Assembly: GCF_018127965.1 (NCBI RefSeq)
Contig: NZ_CP072349.1
Coordinates: 1,430,001 to 1,494,000 of the forward strand
From: Prevotella melaninogenica
Lineage (GTDB): Bacteria > Bacteroidota > Bacteroidia > Bacteroidales > Bacteroidaceae
Direction: 5' to 3'
Length of the DNA: 64,000 nucleotides
Numbering within the stretch: position 1 is the stretch's first letter; the number at the start of each line of letters is the position of its first letter. Shown piece after piece: positions 52,742-61,371 of this stretch. The notes under the pieces were generated by a model that was not told the origin of the DNA, made no database searches, and saw only the letters and a list, made by a program, of their open reading frames with translations. The position numbers and the translations under genes were made by a program.

Positions 52742-55700
52742 TTAAAAGTTAATGTTCAAACCGAAGGAGATTGACTTAGTATTAGGGTGCATATCGCCAC
52801 GCATATCGCTGCTAACCTTCTCGGGGTCTTTGTTCTCAAGAGAGGTGAGCGTAATCAGGTTAGAGCCTTGTAGATAGACACGCGCCTGCCGAATACCAGC
52901 TTGACGGAGCAATGGTAGGTCGAAGGTGTAACCCAGTTCGATGTTCTTAAGACGCAGATAGCTCGCATCGTCAAGCCAAAACGTTGAGTAACATTCGTTG
53001 AAGTTGTTGCCCAGACGTGGCATGCTGCCATTAGGATTGTCGGTACTCCATCGATCGAGCCAGCGTGTTGTAATGTTTCCACCATTGGTGATTGTGGCTT
53101 GTTCCCAGCTGAAACGATCCACACCACTCACTCCCTGCCAAAGCATGGAGAAGTCAAGATGACGCCAAGAGAATGCAGCGTTGATAGAATAGGTGAGCTT
53201 AGGGAAGGGGTTACCAATGATTACACGGTCGCCATCATCAATCTTGCCATCATCGTTTACATCCTCATACATGATGTCGCCAAGTTTCGGATCCAAGCCA
53301 TTGGGCTTGATGATTTCACCTTTTGAATTGGTGCGCTTCAAGTCATCCTCCGTGCGATAGATACCTATAGCACGCAGTCCATAATACGAACCAATAGGGT
53401 TACCCTCACGGTTGATGGTGTTGCCAGAGATATTGTCGATGCTGTGGTTGTCAATGATTCTGTTTTGAACCGTTGCCAGACTACCGCCCACTTGCCACAT
53501 AAAATCACCAGCATGGTCCCGATAGTTGGCTGAGAGTTCAATGCCTCGGTTCCTAACCTTTCCTGCGTTCTGCGTAGGTGCAGCGAGATTACCAAGGAAA
53601 GTAGTAGGCATGGTGAGCTGCATAAGGATGTCAGAGGTCATTTTGTTATAATAGTCGAATGTCATTGAGATACGACTGCCCCAGAAGTAAGCATCCAATC
53701 CGATGTCGGTCATGGTGGTTGTCTCCCAGCGTATGTCGCTGTTGGCTACCATGTTCTCAGCCATACCAATGGATGAGGTATTACCGAAATAGTAATTATA
53801 ATTGGCTGCCATCGTGGCTTCGTAAGCATAATCGCCAATCTCTTGGTTACCTAACTTACCCCAAGAGGCGCGCAACTTGAGATAATTCACTACCTTATTC
53901 TCTGGGAAGAACTTCTCATTGGTAACAATCCAACCAGCGGAAACAGAGGGGAACGTAGCATAACGATGCGACTTTGGCATACGTGAAGAACCGTCATGAC
54001 GGATGTTGAACTCTGCCAAATAGCGGTCGTCATAGTTATAAGCGACGCGACTGAAGAACGATTGCAACGAATACTCCGTAGCATTGCCCCAAGCCTGAGG
54101 ATTACGTGTGCCAGCATCGAGCTGATAGAGGTTATCTGTGGCAAAACCTTGCTTACTGCCGTTGATGGATCCATTGTGGTTTTCCTGAATGGAATGCCCA
54201 AGCAACGCATTGACATGGTGAAGACCGAAACGCTGATCGTATGTTAGGATGTTCTCATTAACATAGCCATAGTCAATCTTATGGTTGTTCGTGAGCGAAT
54301 TGTCATCGCTCTTATAGATGAGGTTGCCCTCTGCGTTATACTTACGTGACCGCTTGCTATACCATGAGGCATCATAGATATACAACTTATAAGCCAGACT
54401 GCTACGGAACTTCAACCCTTTCACAAGGTTTACTTCTCCATAGACATTACCGTCAAAACGCCAGCCTGTCTGCTTGTTATGCGCCTGCGACATCATTTCA
54501 ATAGGGTTCTTGAACTTTGAGAAACTGATGTCTGAACCATCTTGGTTGCCATAATGCCCATTGGAGTACATGACAGGAACAGTAGGACGAGTAAACCATG
54601 TGAGCGAACGCATCAGTCCGTTGTCTCCGCCCATACCGCCATTGGCAGTGATATTCTCTTTCGAACCAGAGAGATTCAGTCCTATCCTGAATCTTCCAAG
54701 CTCTGCATCGGTATTGGAACGGAAGTTGAAACGTTCATAGCCCGTATGCTCCATGATGCCTTTCTGCTTTAAGTAGCCAACTGACATCATATAATGGGCT
54801 TTCTTGCTGCCACCACTTACTGACAGACTATGCTGTGTCATCGGAGCTGTGCGAAAGAGTGCATCCCACCAGTCGGTATTGGCAAAATGGTCAGGATCAG
54901 AGCCATCGCGCAGCTTGTCGAGCATTGATTGAGTGTAGGTCTGCGTATTGTTCGACTCGTTATACATCTTTGCCCACTCATAAGAATTGACGTATTTAGG
55001 CTTGATGGTTGCCGATTGTATGGAATAGCTACCGTTATAGCTGATGCTTGGTGCTGTCTCACCACCTCGTTTGGTAGTAACGAGTATCACGCCATTGGCA
55101 GCACGCACACCATAGATAGCTGCCGATGCCGCATCTTTCAGCACTGAGATATTCTCAATGTCGTTGGGCGCTAAGCCTGACAACTGTCCGATAGGGGCTT
55201 CCACACCATCAATGAGTAACATTGGATTGTTGTTACCAAAGGTACCCACACCACGAACTCTTATCTCGGGAGAGTCAGCACCAACCTGACCACCATTGCT
55301 TGTGAGCGTCACACCTGGCAACCGACCCTGAAGCAGTGCTGCCGTGTTGCCAACAGGAATGGAGCTAATCTCTTTGCTTGATACGGAGGCAACAGACCCC
55401 GTGAGGTTAGCTTTCTTCTGTGTACCATAGCCCACAACAACAACTTCATTGATGCTCTGGTCATCAGGAACAAGATGTACGGAGATGTTTCCCGAACCTA
55501 CTTTGGCAGAAGACGCCTTATAGCCGAGATAAGAAACACTAACCTGACCTACATTAGCAGGCACACTGACTGTGAAGTGACCATCAAGGTCGGTGACAGT
55601 GCCATGTGTAGTACCAGGTACTCTCACTGCTGCGCCCACAAGTGGCTCACCATTTTCATCGAGCACAGTTCCCGTCACCGTCTTCTGGCTCTGGGCGAGA

Positions 55701-55786
55701 AGCTGGCTTGGGGTGAGTAGAGCGGTCATCGTTAGCCCCATCATCAATAACTTGGGGTTGACAAGATTAAATAATTTGTTAGTCAT
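52742..55786 (-). CDS. SusC/RagA-family TonB-dependent outer-membrane transporter
   Basis: 1,014 residues. Signal peptide (about 1-32, LLAQ). CarboxypepD-reg-like domain (about 36-112: VTGTVLDENGEPLVGAAVRV), TonB box region NEVVVVGYGTQKKANLTGSV (about 114-133), plug with RGVGTFGNNNPMLLIDGVEA and DIENISVLKDAASAAIYGVR (about 211-230), then a 22-strand barrel ending NTKSISFGLNINF. Typical size for the family. Imports oligosaccharide captured by SusD, powered by TonB-ExbB-ExbD (33-kb operon). No SusE-like gene follows. Confidence 0.96.
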   Translation of the reverse strand: MTNKLFNLVNPKLLMMGLTMTALLTPSQLLAQSQKTVTGTVLDENGEPLVGAAVRVPGTTHGTVTDLDGHFTVSVPANVGQVSVSYLGYKASSAKVGSGNISVHLVPDDQSINEVVVVGYGTQKKANLTGSVASVSSKEISSIPVGNTAALLQGRLPGVTLTSNGGQVGADSPEIRVRGVGTFGNNNPMLLIDGVEAPIGQLSGLAPNDIENISVLKDAASAAIYGVRAANGVILVTTKRGGETAPSISYNGSYSIQSATIKPKYVNSYEWAKMYNESNNTQTYTQSMLDKLRDGSDPDHFANTDWWDALFRTAPMTQHSLSVSGGSKKAHYMMSVGYLKQKGIMEHTGYERFNFRSNTDAELGRFRIGLNLSGSKENITANGGMGGDNGLMRSLTWFTRPTVPVMYSNGHYGNQDGSDISFSKFKNPIEMMSQAHNKQTGWRFDGNVYGEVNLVKGLKFRSSLAYKLYIYDASWYSKRSRKYNAEGNLIYKSDDNSLTNNHKIDYGYVNENILTYDQRFGLHHVNALLGHSIQENHNGSINGSKQGFATDNLYQLDAGTRNPQAWGNATEYSLQSFFSRVAYNYDDRYLAEFNIRHDGSSRMPKSHRYATFPSVSAGWIVTNEKFFPENKVVNYLKLRASWGKLGNQEIGDYAYEATMAANYNYYFGNTSSIGMAENMVANSDIRWETTTMTDIGLDAYFWGSRISMTFDYYNKMTSDILMQLTMPTTFLGNLAAPTQNAGKVRNRGIELSANYRDHAGDFMWQVGGSLATVQNRIIDNHSIDNISGNTINREGNPIGSYYGLRAIGIYRTEDDLKRTNSKGEIIKPNGLDPKLGDIMYEDVNDDGKIDDGDRVIIGNPFPKLTYSINAAFSWRHLDFSMLWQGVSGVDRFSWEQATITNGGNITTRWLDRWSTDNPNGSMPRLGNNFNECYSTFWLDDASYLRLKNIELGYTFDLPLLRQAGIRQARVYLQGSNLITLTSLENKDPEKVSSDMRGDMHPNTKSISFGLNINF

Positions 55787-55899
55787 GTAATTTGATATAT
55801 TGATTTTTAATTCTTAAGTCATCTTCTAAAAAGTCTCCACAAAGGGGAATTTGGCACGTGTCCTAATAAAGATAATTCTTAGAACCTGCCATAAAACGA

Positions 55900-57393
55900 T
55901 TATTGTTTTCCGAAGTCTTTGGCTATTTTCATCCAATTATCTGCCGTATTTATATGATAACGTCTGTCTTGTACGCTGCCGTTTATGACCTCACGACTAC
56001 TCCATGTGGAATCAGAGAGGAAATAGAACTTACCTGTTTGATTACGGCAAAGATAAGTGTTAAGATAATACTTTGTAGATCCTTCTGCTGCTTGATGCAT
56101 AGGAATTATCTGCCAATGTCCGAATCCATCATCAGTAAAGTCTCCTGTTACATACCCTTTAGCAGAAGAACCGACTTTGTACATATCAACCTCAAATGTT
56201 ACCTTAACATTGTAATCTCCATATGCCTCAATAGCAGAGTGAGGAAGAAGGTTATTATTGAAATCAAAGAAAGTAGCATTCTCCCAATTAGAGCCAACCC
56301 CCCAAAGAGTTTTATTTGAAGCGGACACCCAGAATGGTTCCCACACAGAGAATCCTGCACCACCATTATTCATCAGAGCTTCCTTTATCTCTGTAACATA
56401 ATCTTTCTGAAATTGAGGAGATGGTACATCTGGATAACCTGCACACATTTTGCTCATAAGATTATGATTGTTATCATTCCAGGCCCGAGTCCATATTTGG
56501 CTCGTCTCAGCTACAAAAAGACGAGTTCCATATTTATCATGCAATAAAGAAGCAAAATTGCCGAGTTCTGTAGGAGTATAATCTTGCCACTGAGGATAAT
56601 AAGACAAACCCAGTAAGTCGAAGTAATTGAGTCCATACCTTTTGTGCCTGACCAACCAAGTTGCAGCACTACCTGGATCAAGTGCTACATGAAGCATTGT
56701 CTTAATTTGCTTCCCATATTGTTCATTAAAATCTGAAACAGCTTTCAACCCTGCATTAAAAAACTTTACATTCCGAGCATAATTGACCGGTTGAAGATCA
56801 TTGTTGTCTGCCACTATTACATTAAAATTGGTCTCATTACCTATCTGAACTATTACAGGTAAAAGACCAACACTGTTTAGGTGTTCAAGAGTGCGATAAG
56901 TATAATTGTAAACGGAATCTGAAAGCAAAGACGAGTTCTTTACTACTGGTTTCCATGCTGCAGGTACAAGATTTTGTTGTGGATCTGTCCATGTATCGGA
57001 ATAGTGAAAATCAAGCAAAACTTCAAGACCTACAGTCTTGGCACGTTTCATGCTTCGCTCCACATCGTTTAATGTTGAGTAAGAGGTCCATGACGGATTA
57101 TGCCACAATCGAAGACGGACGATATTAGCTCCATAACTACGGAGTAATGTAAATGGATCCACGTCGGAACCATCCTTGTGGTATTTCACACCATTATCTT
57201 CAAGTTCGTTAACATAGGATAAGTCGGCGCCTTGATAAAAAAGATAATCTGTTGCTCTCATTCCTGCTGTAGATGTGGCAGCAGAATGGTTTGCTGATAT
57301 GTCATTTAAATAATTTTCTTGCTCCTGACAACCTGTTGCGAGCATAAATAATAGTGCAAGACTTAAGAATATTAGTCCTTTGTAAAATTTCAT
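55900..57393 (-). CDS. GH53 endo-beta-1,4-galactanase lipoprotein with C-terminal binding-like module
   Basis: 497 residues from ATG 57393 (MKFYKGLIFLSLALLF). Lipobox LATGC (Cys about 22). GH53 barrel about 45-385: YQGADLSYVNELEDNGVKYH, NIVRLRLWHNPSW, LEVLLDFHYSDTWTDPQQN, VIVQIGNETNFNV (acid/base Glu), FVAETSQIWT (nucleophile Glu, in the place of the common ETxYPWT). The last 100 residues (VKVTFEVDMYKVG, then YVTGDFTDDGFGHWQIIPM) form a SusE/CBM-like beta module. The family cuts beta-1,4-galactan of type I arabinogalactan (pectin side chains). First gene of the locus, 113 nt before susC, and surface exposed by inference. Confidence 0.92.
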   Translation of the reverse strand: MKFYKGLIFLSLALLFMLATGCQEQENYLNDISANHSAATSTAGMRATDYLFYQGADLSYVNELEDNGVKYHKDGSDVDPFTLLRSYGANIVRLRLWHNPSWTSYSTLNDVERSMKRAKTVGLEVLLDFHYSDTWTDPQQNLVPAAWKPVVKNSSLLSDSVYNYTYRTLEHLNSVGLLPVIVQIGNETNFNVIVADNNDLQPVNYARNVKFFNAGLKAVSDFNEQYGKQIKTMLHVALDPGSAATWLVRHKRYGLNYFDLLGLSYYPQWQDYTPTELGNFASLLHDKYGTRLFVAETSQIWTRAWNDNNHNLMSKMCAGYPDVPSPQFQKDYVTEIKEALMNNGGAGFSVWEPFWVSASNKTLWGVGSNWENATFFDFNNNLLPHSAIEAYGDYNVKVTFEVDMYKVGSSAKGYVTGDFTDDGFGHWQIIPMHQAAEGSTKYYLNTYLCRNQTGKFYFLSDSTWSSREVINGSVQDRRYHINTADNWMKIAKDFGKQ

Positions 57394-57435
57394 ATTTTTT
57401 TTATTTATGGTAAAACATTGGCTTAATTGCGCTTG

Positions 57436-57517
57436 CAAAGTTAGGCAGAATACATGATGATAGGCATAACAAATCGGACAAATGCTACAACGTTTTGGAC
57501 AAACTTTACATAAACTT
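57436..57517 (-). promoter_or_regulatory. PUL promoter with two 21-bp direct repeats (probable regulator site)
   Basis: Reverse-strand TAACTTTG at 57436-57443, 43 nt before the GH53 ATG. No -33 TTG at normal spacing. Instead two repeats lie just upstream: on the forward strand GGACAA.....ACA begins at 57476 and at 57497, exactly 21 nt apart (on the coding strand TGTA...TTTGTCC twice). Direct repeats two helix turns apart suit an AraC-type activator. Confidence 0.65.
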
Positions 57518-58061
57518 GTAGGTATAAGTCAAGTTGCCATTTGTTAGGTTCATAACTATGTAGCAGTTTTAAGCGATTTTCTCCCATTCTCAGCGTTGAG
57601 CCCATGGAACTGTTATCTGTACTAACTTTTGAGATAGCCCAGCGCTGAAAATGAACATTTTGATCTTTCAACCACGAGAAACACCTCCTCCACAGATAAT
57701 GTTGCACCAGTCTGATTGGCATAAATAATGGCTCGTACGAGAAGTAACTTTCCATACGCTTGAAATTGGGCTCAATATCTCTTCTGTGAATAACGAGCAG
57801 ACAAGGGGGGCTTGGTTACAATTAACTGGAATAGTAACCAAGATAGGAAGAGAAGTACCCAAGATAAAACCGAAAGTAACCAAGATACACTGCCTGAAAA
57901 GGCAATACGTCTAATGGTCAAAAGATAAAGCGAAAGAATCAGTTAAACAGCGGAAATACCATCGTGTTTCTCCAAAGAAAGTCTACAGAGTAGACGTCCA
58001 AGACCAAATTTTGAGAAAAGTGAGAGATTATCGCTACTCATCTTACTTTTAACACTTAAAA
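57518..58061. other. Gene-free region upstream of the PUL, inside the island
   Basis: Contains three 21-nt direct repeats starting 57833, 57854 and 57875 (AGTAACCAAGATA, AGTACCCAAGATA, AGTAACCAAGATA cores); the first core also pairs with TTGGTTAC upstream (57812-57819). A reverse-strand frame of about 100 codons (57441-57755) matches nothing I know and is probably chance. The island ends at 58061. Confidence 0.5.
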
Positions 58062-58525
58062 GTGGGCTGGAACAAACTGGTGGTCAAAGTCTAGGTCAAC
58101 ATGACTGCCCACCTTTATAAGCCCCATTCTCCGTATCATCCGTAAAAGTAAGGTATTCAGCTTCTCTGCCGTGTTGAAACTATACGACTTGCCGGAGGTC
58201 TCGCTCTTATAGACAGTATTTTCCTCGGCAAGCTCCTTTAGTCCGCGCCCCACAGTGTCGGCACCGGGTAATAGCGTATTAGGTCTCTGCCTGAAATGCC
58301 CTATAAGCGCATTGATGTCCTCAAGGCAATCTCCACCACAAAGGTAGCTGAAGAAGAGAGAGCCGAAAATACTTCCATGGCTGAATGCCTTGCCGCTACA
58401 CTTCTACATTTGCCCAATACGGATTCGGTAAGTTTTTCAAAGCCCAACTTTGAGAAAACGTCCATAATGTGATAAATTCCACCGAAAGAAGTGATATTCT
58501 CGTTTTTAATTGCTACCTTTGCCAT
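58062..58525 (-). pseudogene. IS1380 transposase, N-terminal part
   Basis: Starts at ATG 58525 (MAKVAIKNENITSFGGIYHI), continues FSKLGFEKLTESVLGK to AARHSAMEVFSAL. There a 2-nt insertion shifts the frame; the family sequence resumes (GRGLKELAEENTVYKSETSG, DVDLDFDHQFVPAH-type) and is cut at 58062. Complements exactly the part missing from the 44-45-kb fragment. Confidence 0.88.
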
Positions 58526-58658
58526 GTCAGATATTTTATTTGTTTTTTTTGTTGGTAGCACTAAGGTAAGTGAAATTTCTGACATGTCCAAGTGTTTTGA
58601 GAACTTTGTTTCTCAGACACTTGGAGTTCTCACAAGAATTTATGCTGCGGAATTAAGG
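58062..58658 (-). mobile_element. IS1380-family element, 5' part (interrupted copy)
   Basis: Carries the other terminal repeat at 58642-58658 and the target duplication TAAAA at 58659-58663. Includes the transposase start and runs to 58062, where it stops abruptly inside the coding region. The first 337 bp (58062-58398) repeat the left fragment; 58399-58658 (260 bp) is unique to this half. Confidence 0.9.
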
Positions 58659-58711
58659 TAAAATTATTCATTTACTAAATAAGAATCTAAAGTTCATAAA
58701 CTAAAGGAATT

Positions 58712-59044
58712 ATGAGAAAGTCTATTATCCTAATCGTTGCACTCATAGCAAGTTTGAGCATCAGTGCACAAACTAAAGAAAAGCAAGATAGTCTGAACAT
58801 ACCAGTGTTTCTTGTAGATGGAGTTGAGGTACAGAACATCGATAACCTTGACCAAAAAGACATCATTAGTGTGAATGTTATCAAAAACGGTGACTTCAAC
58901 AAGCTATTTTATCCACGTACTGGCGGCGTGATGCTGATTACAACAAAATCAAAAAAATATCTGAAGCCTATCATTCAAAAGTATCAGGAAAATATGAAGA
59001 AAGCAAAGAGTAACAAGAAGCCTGGGCAGATTTACATAAGATAA
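58712..59044 (+). CDS. Small secreted protein resembling a TonB-receptor plug segment
   Basis: 110 residues. Signal peptide (about 1-19, ISAQ). The body IPVFLVDGVEVQNIDNLDQK, DIISVNVIKNGDFNKLFYPR, TGGVMLITTKSK mirrors the plug motif of SusC proteins (LIDGVE...ISVLKDA.A...YG...GVILVTTK) but with no barrel and no CarboxypepD-like domain. A basic tail follows. It could be a free regulatory or binding plug, or a protein of an unrelated fold that shares the motif. Single gene just outside the IS target duplication, followed by a hairpin. Confidence 0.7.
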   Translation: MRKSIILIVALIASLSISAQTKEKQDSLNIPVFLVDGVEVQNIDNLDQKDIISVNVIKNGDFNKLFYPRTGGVMLITTKSKKYLKPIIQKYQENMKKAKSNKKPGQIYIR

Positions 59045-59064
59045 AGGTGCACACAAACACCTTT
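59043..59064 (+). terminator. Hairpin after the plug-like gene
   Basis: AAAGGTG / CACCTTT (59043-59049, 59058-59064) with 8-nt loop, overlapping the stop codon. A second perfect 11-bp inverted repeat (CCAATAGTAGC, 59116-59126 with 59143-59153) lies 50 nt on. Confidence 0.5.
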
Positions 59065-59270
59065 AATAATACGAGAACGCTATTAGACTATAGCTTTTTA
59101 CATCATAACCAACGTCCAATAGTAGCTGGATAATCGTCAACTGCTACTATTGGGATTGGTTCTTATAAATAAACGAGATTGATTACATAAAATTAATACC
59201 ATGCATAAAACAAAATGCAAATAGATACGATGACAGCTTCAACAAACAACTTGACCCTTATCAAATGCTA

Positions 59271-59580
59271 TTTGTAAACTATTTTCACACAACTCAAATC
59301 TAATATATGCTCTTTTGGCTTCTTAAAGACGCCTAATTGACTTGCAAAAGGTGCCCTTTTGAAGTCTTACTAACGCCCTTTTGAAGTCCTATTAAGCACC
59401 TTTTCTTCTACAGTTTTATAACTAATTGATTTTCTGTTGGTTGCAGACATACTCTTCATACGTATTTTTGTTCTTATTTATAGATGTTTTATTTGAAATT
59501 ATGTAATGATTTTTCAAATCCTTATTTGAGTAATTTTCAATATATTAAAAGAAGGGTTTTTCTGTGTCGAAAGATGATAA
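59271..59580 (+). repeat. Family-2 intergenic element, copy F (four 22-nt units plus promoter)
   Basis: Units start at 59309, 59331, 59353 and 59375 (period 22), beginning GCTCTTTTGG, GCCTAATTGA, GCCCTTTTGA and GCCCTTTTGA, then CACCTTTTCT at 59397. Same flanks as copies D and E (TTTGTAAACTATTTTCACAC before; TCTGTGTC near the end). No gene downstream on this strand for 2 kb. Confidence 0.8.
59441..59470 (+). promoter_or_regulatory. Promoter inside element F
   Basis: TTG (59441-59443), 19 nt, TATTTTTG (59463-59470), equivalent in position to that of copy E. Confidence 0.6.
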
Positions 59581-59660
59581 TAGAATAGACAGTGAACAGT
59601 TTTAGCTATGTATTCGCTTAATGATTAACTTTCAATAACGTTTTAGGAAGTATAAAAGAC

Positions 59661-59713
59661 TGTGGGCTACATCAATAAGATTGCTATTGGCAATCATACT
59701 GATACAGCCCACA
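59661..59713 (-). terminator. Terminator of the 5'-nucleotidase operon
   Basis: TGTGGGCT / AGCCCACA outer stem with inner GATTGC / GCAATC; TCTTTTAT follows on the reverse strand. Confidence 0.7.
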
Positions 59714-59746
59714 TTATTTATATATAGGTCTTATAGATTGAAAGAC

Positions 59747-60586
59747 TTACTTTTTCTTCTTCATATCAAGCACCAACTTACCTACGTAAATAGCATGCTT
59801 ACCATTCTGATCTTCGCCAACCATCTTGCCGTCAAGGTCTTTCACGTACTCTAACTTTGTAAGATAGGTGTGTGAGTGACCGCCCAGAACAAGGTCAAGA
59901 CCACGAGTTCCTGCGATAACCTCCTCATCACTGACACCTTCTATATTCCATCCAAGGTGAGAAATACAGATAATAAGGTCGCACTTCTTTGCCTTTAATT
60001 CATTGATTACTTTCTGTGCGCATACCACAGGGTCATTATAAACAATTGGGCCATAGTTAGCTTTCACTACCAAACCATCCAATTTTGGAGCAAGACCAAA
60101 GACACCAATCTTCAGTCCGTTACGCTTCAAAATGATGTATGGCTTAACCAACTTTGCTAATTCAGTTCCTTTAAAATCATAGTTTGCACAAACGATTGGG
60201 AAGTTTGCCTTCTTAAAGAGGCGCACCATATTATCCAAACCAAAGTCAAATTCATGATTACCAATCGTAGCAGCGTCATAGTGCATCTGATTCATCAGCC
60301 CCACTTCAACATCACCCTTAAACATTGTGTAATAAGGTGAGCCTTGCGAGAAGTCGCCACTATCAAAGAGTAGCAAGTCAGGGTTCTTTGCACGCTCCTC
60401 TTTAAGCATTGCAATACGGCGCACAAAACCACCACGATCAGCCTTCATCGTATCAGCAAGATTAGGACTTAGTGGATAAATCTGACTATGTGTATCGTTT
60501 GTATGGAGGATTGTCAGTTTCTTGTCCTGTCCAAAACCTACAACAGCCATGAAACAGAACATTATCAATAATATATTTCTTTTCAT
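59747..60586 (-). CDS. 5'-nucleotidase-type metallophosphatase domain protein
   Basis: 279 residues with a signal peptide (about 1-20, GFGQ). Calcineurin-like metallophosphatase with the full metal set: ILHTNDTHSQIYP (DxH, about 25-37), LLLFDSGDFSQGSPYY (GDxxxG-like, about 70-85), DAATIGNHEFDFGL (GNHE, about 104-117), ICISHLGW (His) and DLVLGGHSHTYL (GHxH, about 229-240). In standard 5'-nucleotidases this domain is followed by a substrate-binding C-terminal domain; here that is the preceding gene of the operon (20-nt gap). Probably releases phosphate from nucleotides in the periplasm. Confidence 0.92.
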   Translation of the reverse strand: MKRNILLIMFCFMAVVGFGQDKKLTILHTNDTHSQIYPLSPNLADTMKADRGGFVRRIAMLKEERAKNPDLLLFDSGDFSQGSPYYTMFKGDVEVGLMNQMHYDAATIGNHEFDFGLDNMVRLFKKANFPIVCANYDFKGTELAKLVKPYIILKRNGLKIGVFGLAPKLDGLVVKANYGPIVYNDPVVCAQKVINELKAKKCDLIICISHLGWNIEGVSDEEVIAGTRGLDLVLGGHSHTYLTKLEYVKDLDGKMVGEDQNGKHAIYVGKLVLDMKKKK

Positions 60587-60606
60587 TTTCCTAACTCCTT
60601 AAATAT

Positions 60607-61371
60607 TTATTCCACACGGATACGTCCTTCTGTGTGAGCATTAACCACCTTACCTTGAGCTGTCTGCTCCTTGAAATAGTTCATAATAATAAAACGTGTG
60701 TTGTTACTGCTTTCTTGTGGTGAAACAACACTTGTTGCCGACTTAAACGCCTCCATCTTATCATTTCCTTGTGCTAAGTAATCGAGCGTAGCAATACGAT
60801 AACTTGCCTTTGGATCAATCTCCTTACCATGCAAACGAGCAGATTTAAGCTTATGGTCGCGTGTGAAAACAAGTTCTACTCCATGGCTAACAGCCTCACC
60901 ACCGGTATGAGCCATCTGTGAGAACAGCTCTAAAAGTTTCTCACCAGAAAGTGTTACGAAGCAAATTTTATTCTCGAAAGGTGCGATATCCAACACGTCA
61001 CCAAAGGTAATCTTACCCTTAGAAAGGGCTGCACGGATACCACCCATATTATAAACACCAAAGTCAACCTTCTCATTATAATCGCGTGCAGCCCACACCA
61101 TGATGTCTGCCAACAGATTAGAGAGATCACTCTCTGGGCGGTGAGCCACCATGTCGTGGTCAACCTCTCCCACAACAGGTCCCATCACCGAGTCAACCTT
61201 GTGCTTAAATGGTTCCATAAACTTTGCAGCCCCTGCATCAGGAGTAGCATCATATCGATTATCAACCAGCACACGTGTACGCTGAATGCCTGCTAACTCA
61301 TAATGAGAAGCACAGCCCGTCAACGCTAATAATGCTGTTAATCCAGACAGATAAACCGTTTTATTATTCAT
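60607..61371 (-). CDS. 5'-nucleotidase C-terminal domain lipoprotein
   Basis: 254 residues. Lipobox LALTGC (Cys about 20). The rest is a 5_nucleotid_C domain: SDLSNLLADIMVWAARDYNE (about 99-118), DFGVYNMGGIRAALSKGKIT (about 122-141), DVLDIAPFENKICFVTLSGE (about 144-163), YRIATLDYLAQGNDKMEAF (about 205-223). This domain binds the nucleoside base through stacking aromatic residues. Encoded apart from, and before, the metallophosphatase domain, so the enzyme is split into two secreted proteins. No clear promoter; AT-rich upstream. Confidence 0.9.
   Translation of the reverse strand: MNNKTVYLSGLTALLALTGCASHYELAGIQRTRVLVDNRYDATPDAGAAKFMEPFKHKVDSVMGPVVGEVDHDMVAHRPESDLSNLLADIMVWAARDYNEKVDFGVYNMGGIRAALSKGKITFGDVLDIAPFENKICFVTLSGEKLLELFSQMAHTGGEAVSHGVELVFTRDHKLKSARLHGKEIDPKASYRIATLDYLAQGNDKMEAFKSATSVVSPQESSNNTRFIIMNYFKEQTAQGKVVNAHTEGRIRVE

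Noticed and set aside
57441-57755. 104-codon reverse frame upstream of GH53
   Set aside because: Covers the PUL promoter and direct repeats; composition and sequence match no known family; possibly remnant but unsupported.
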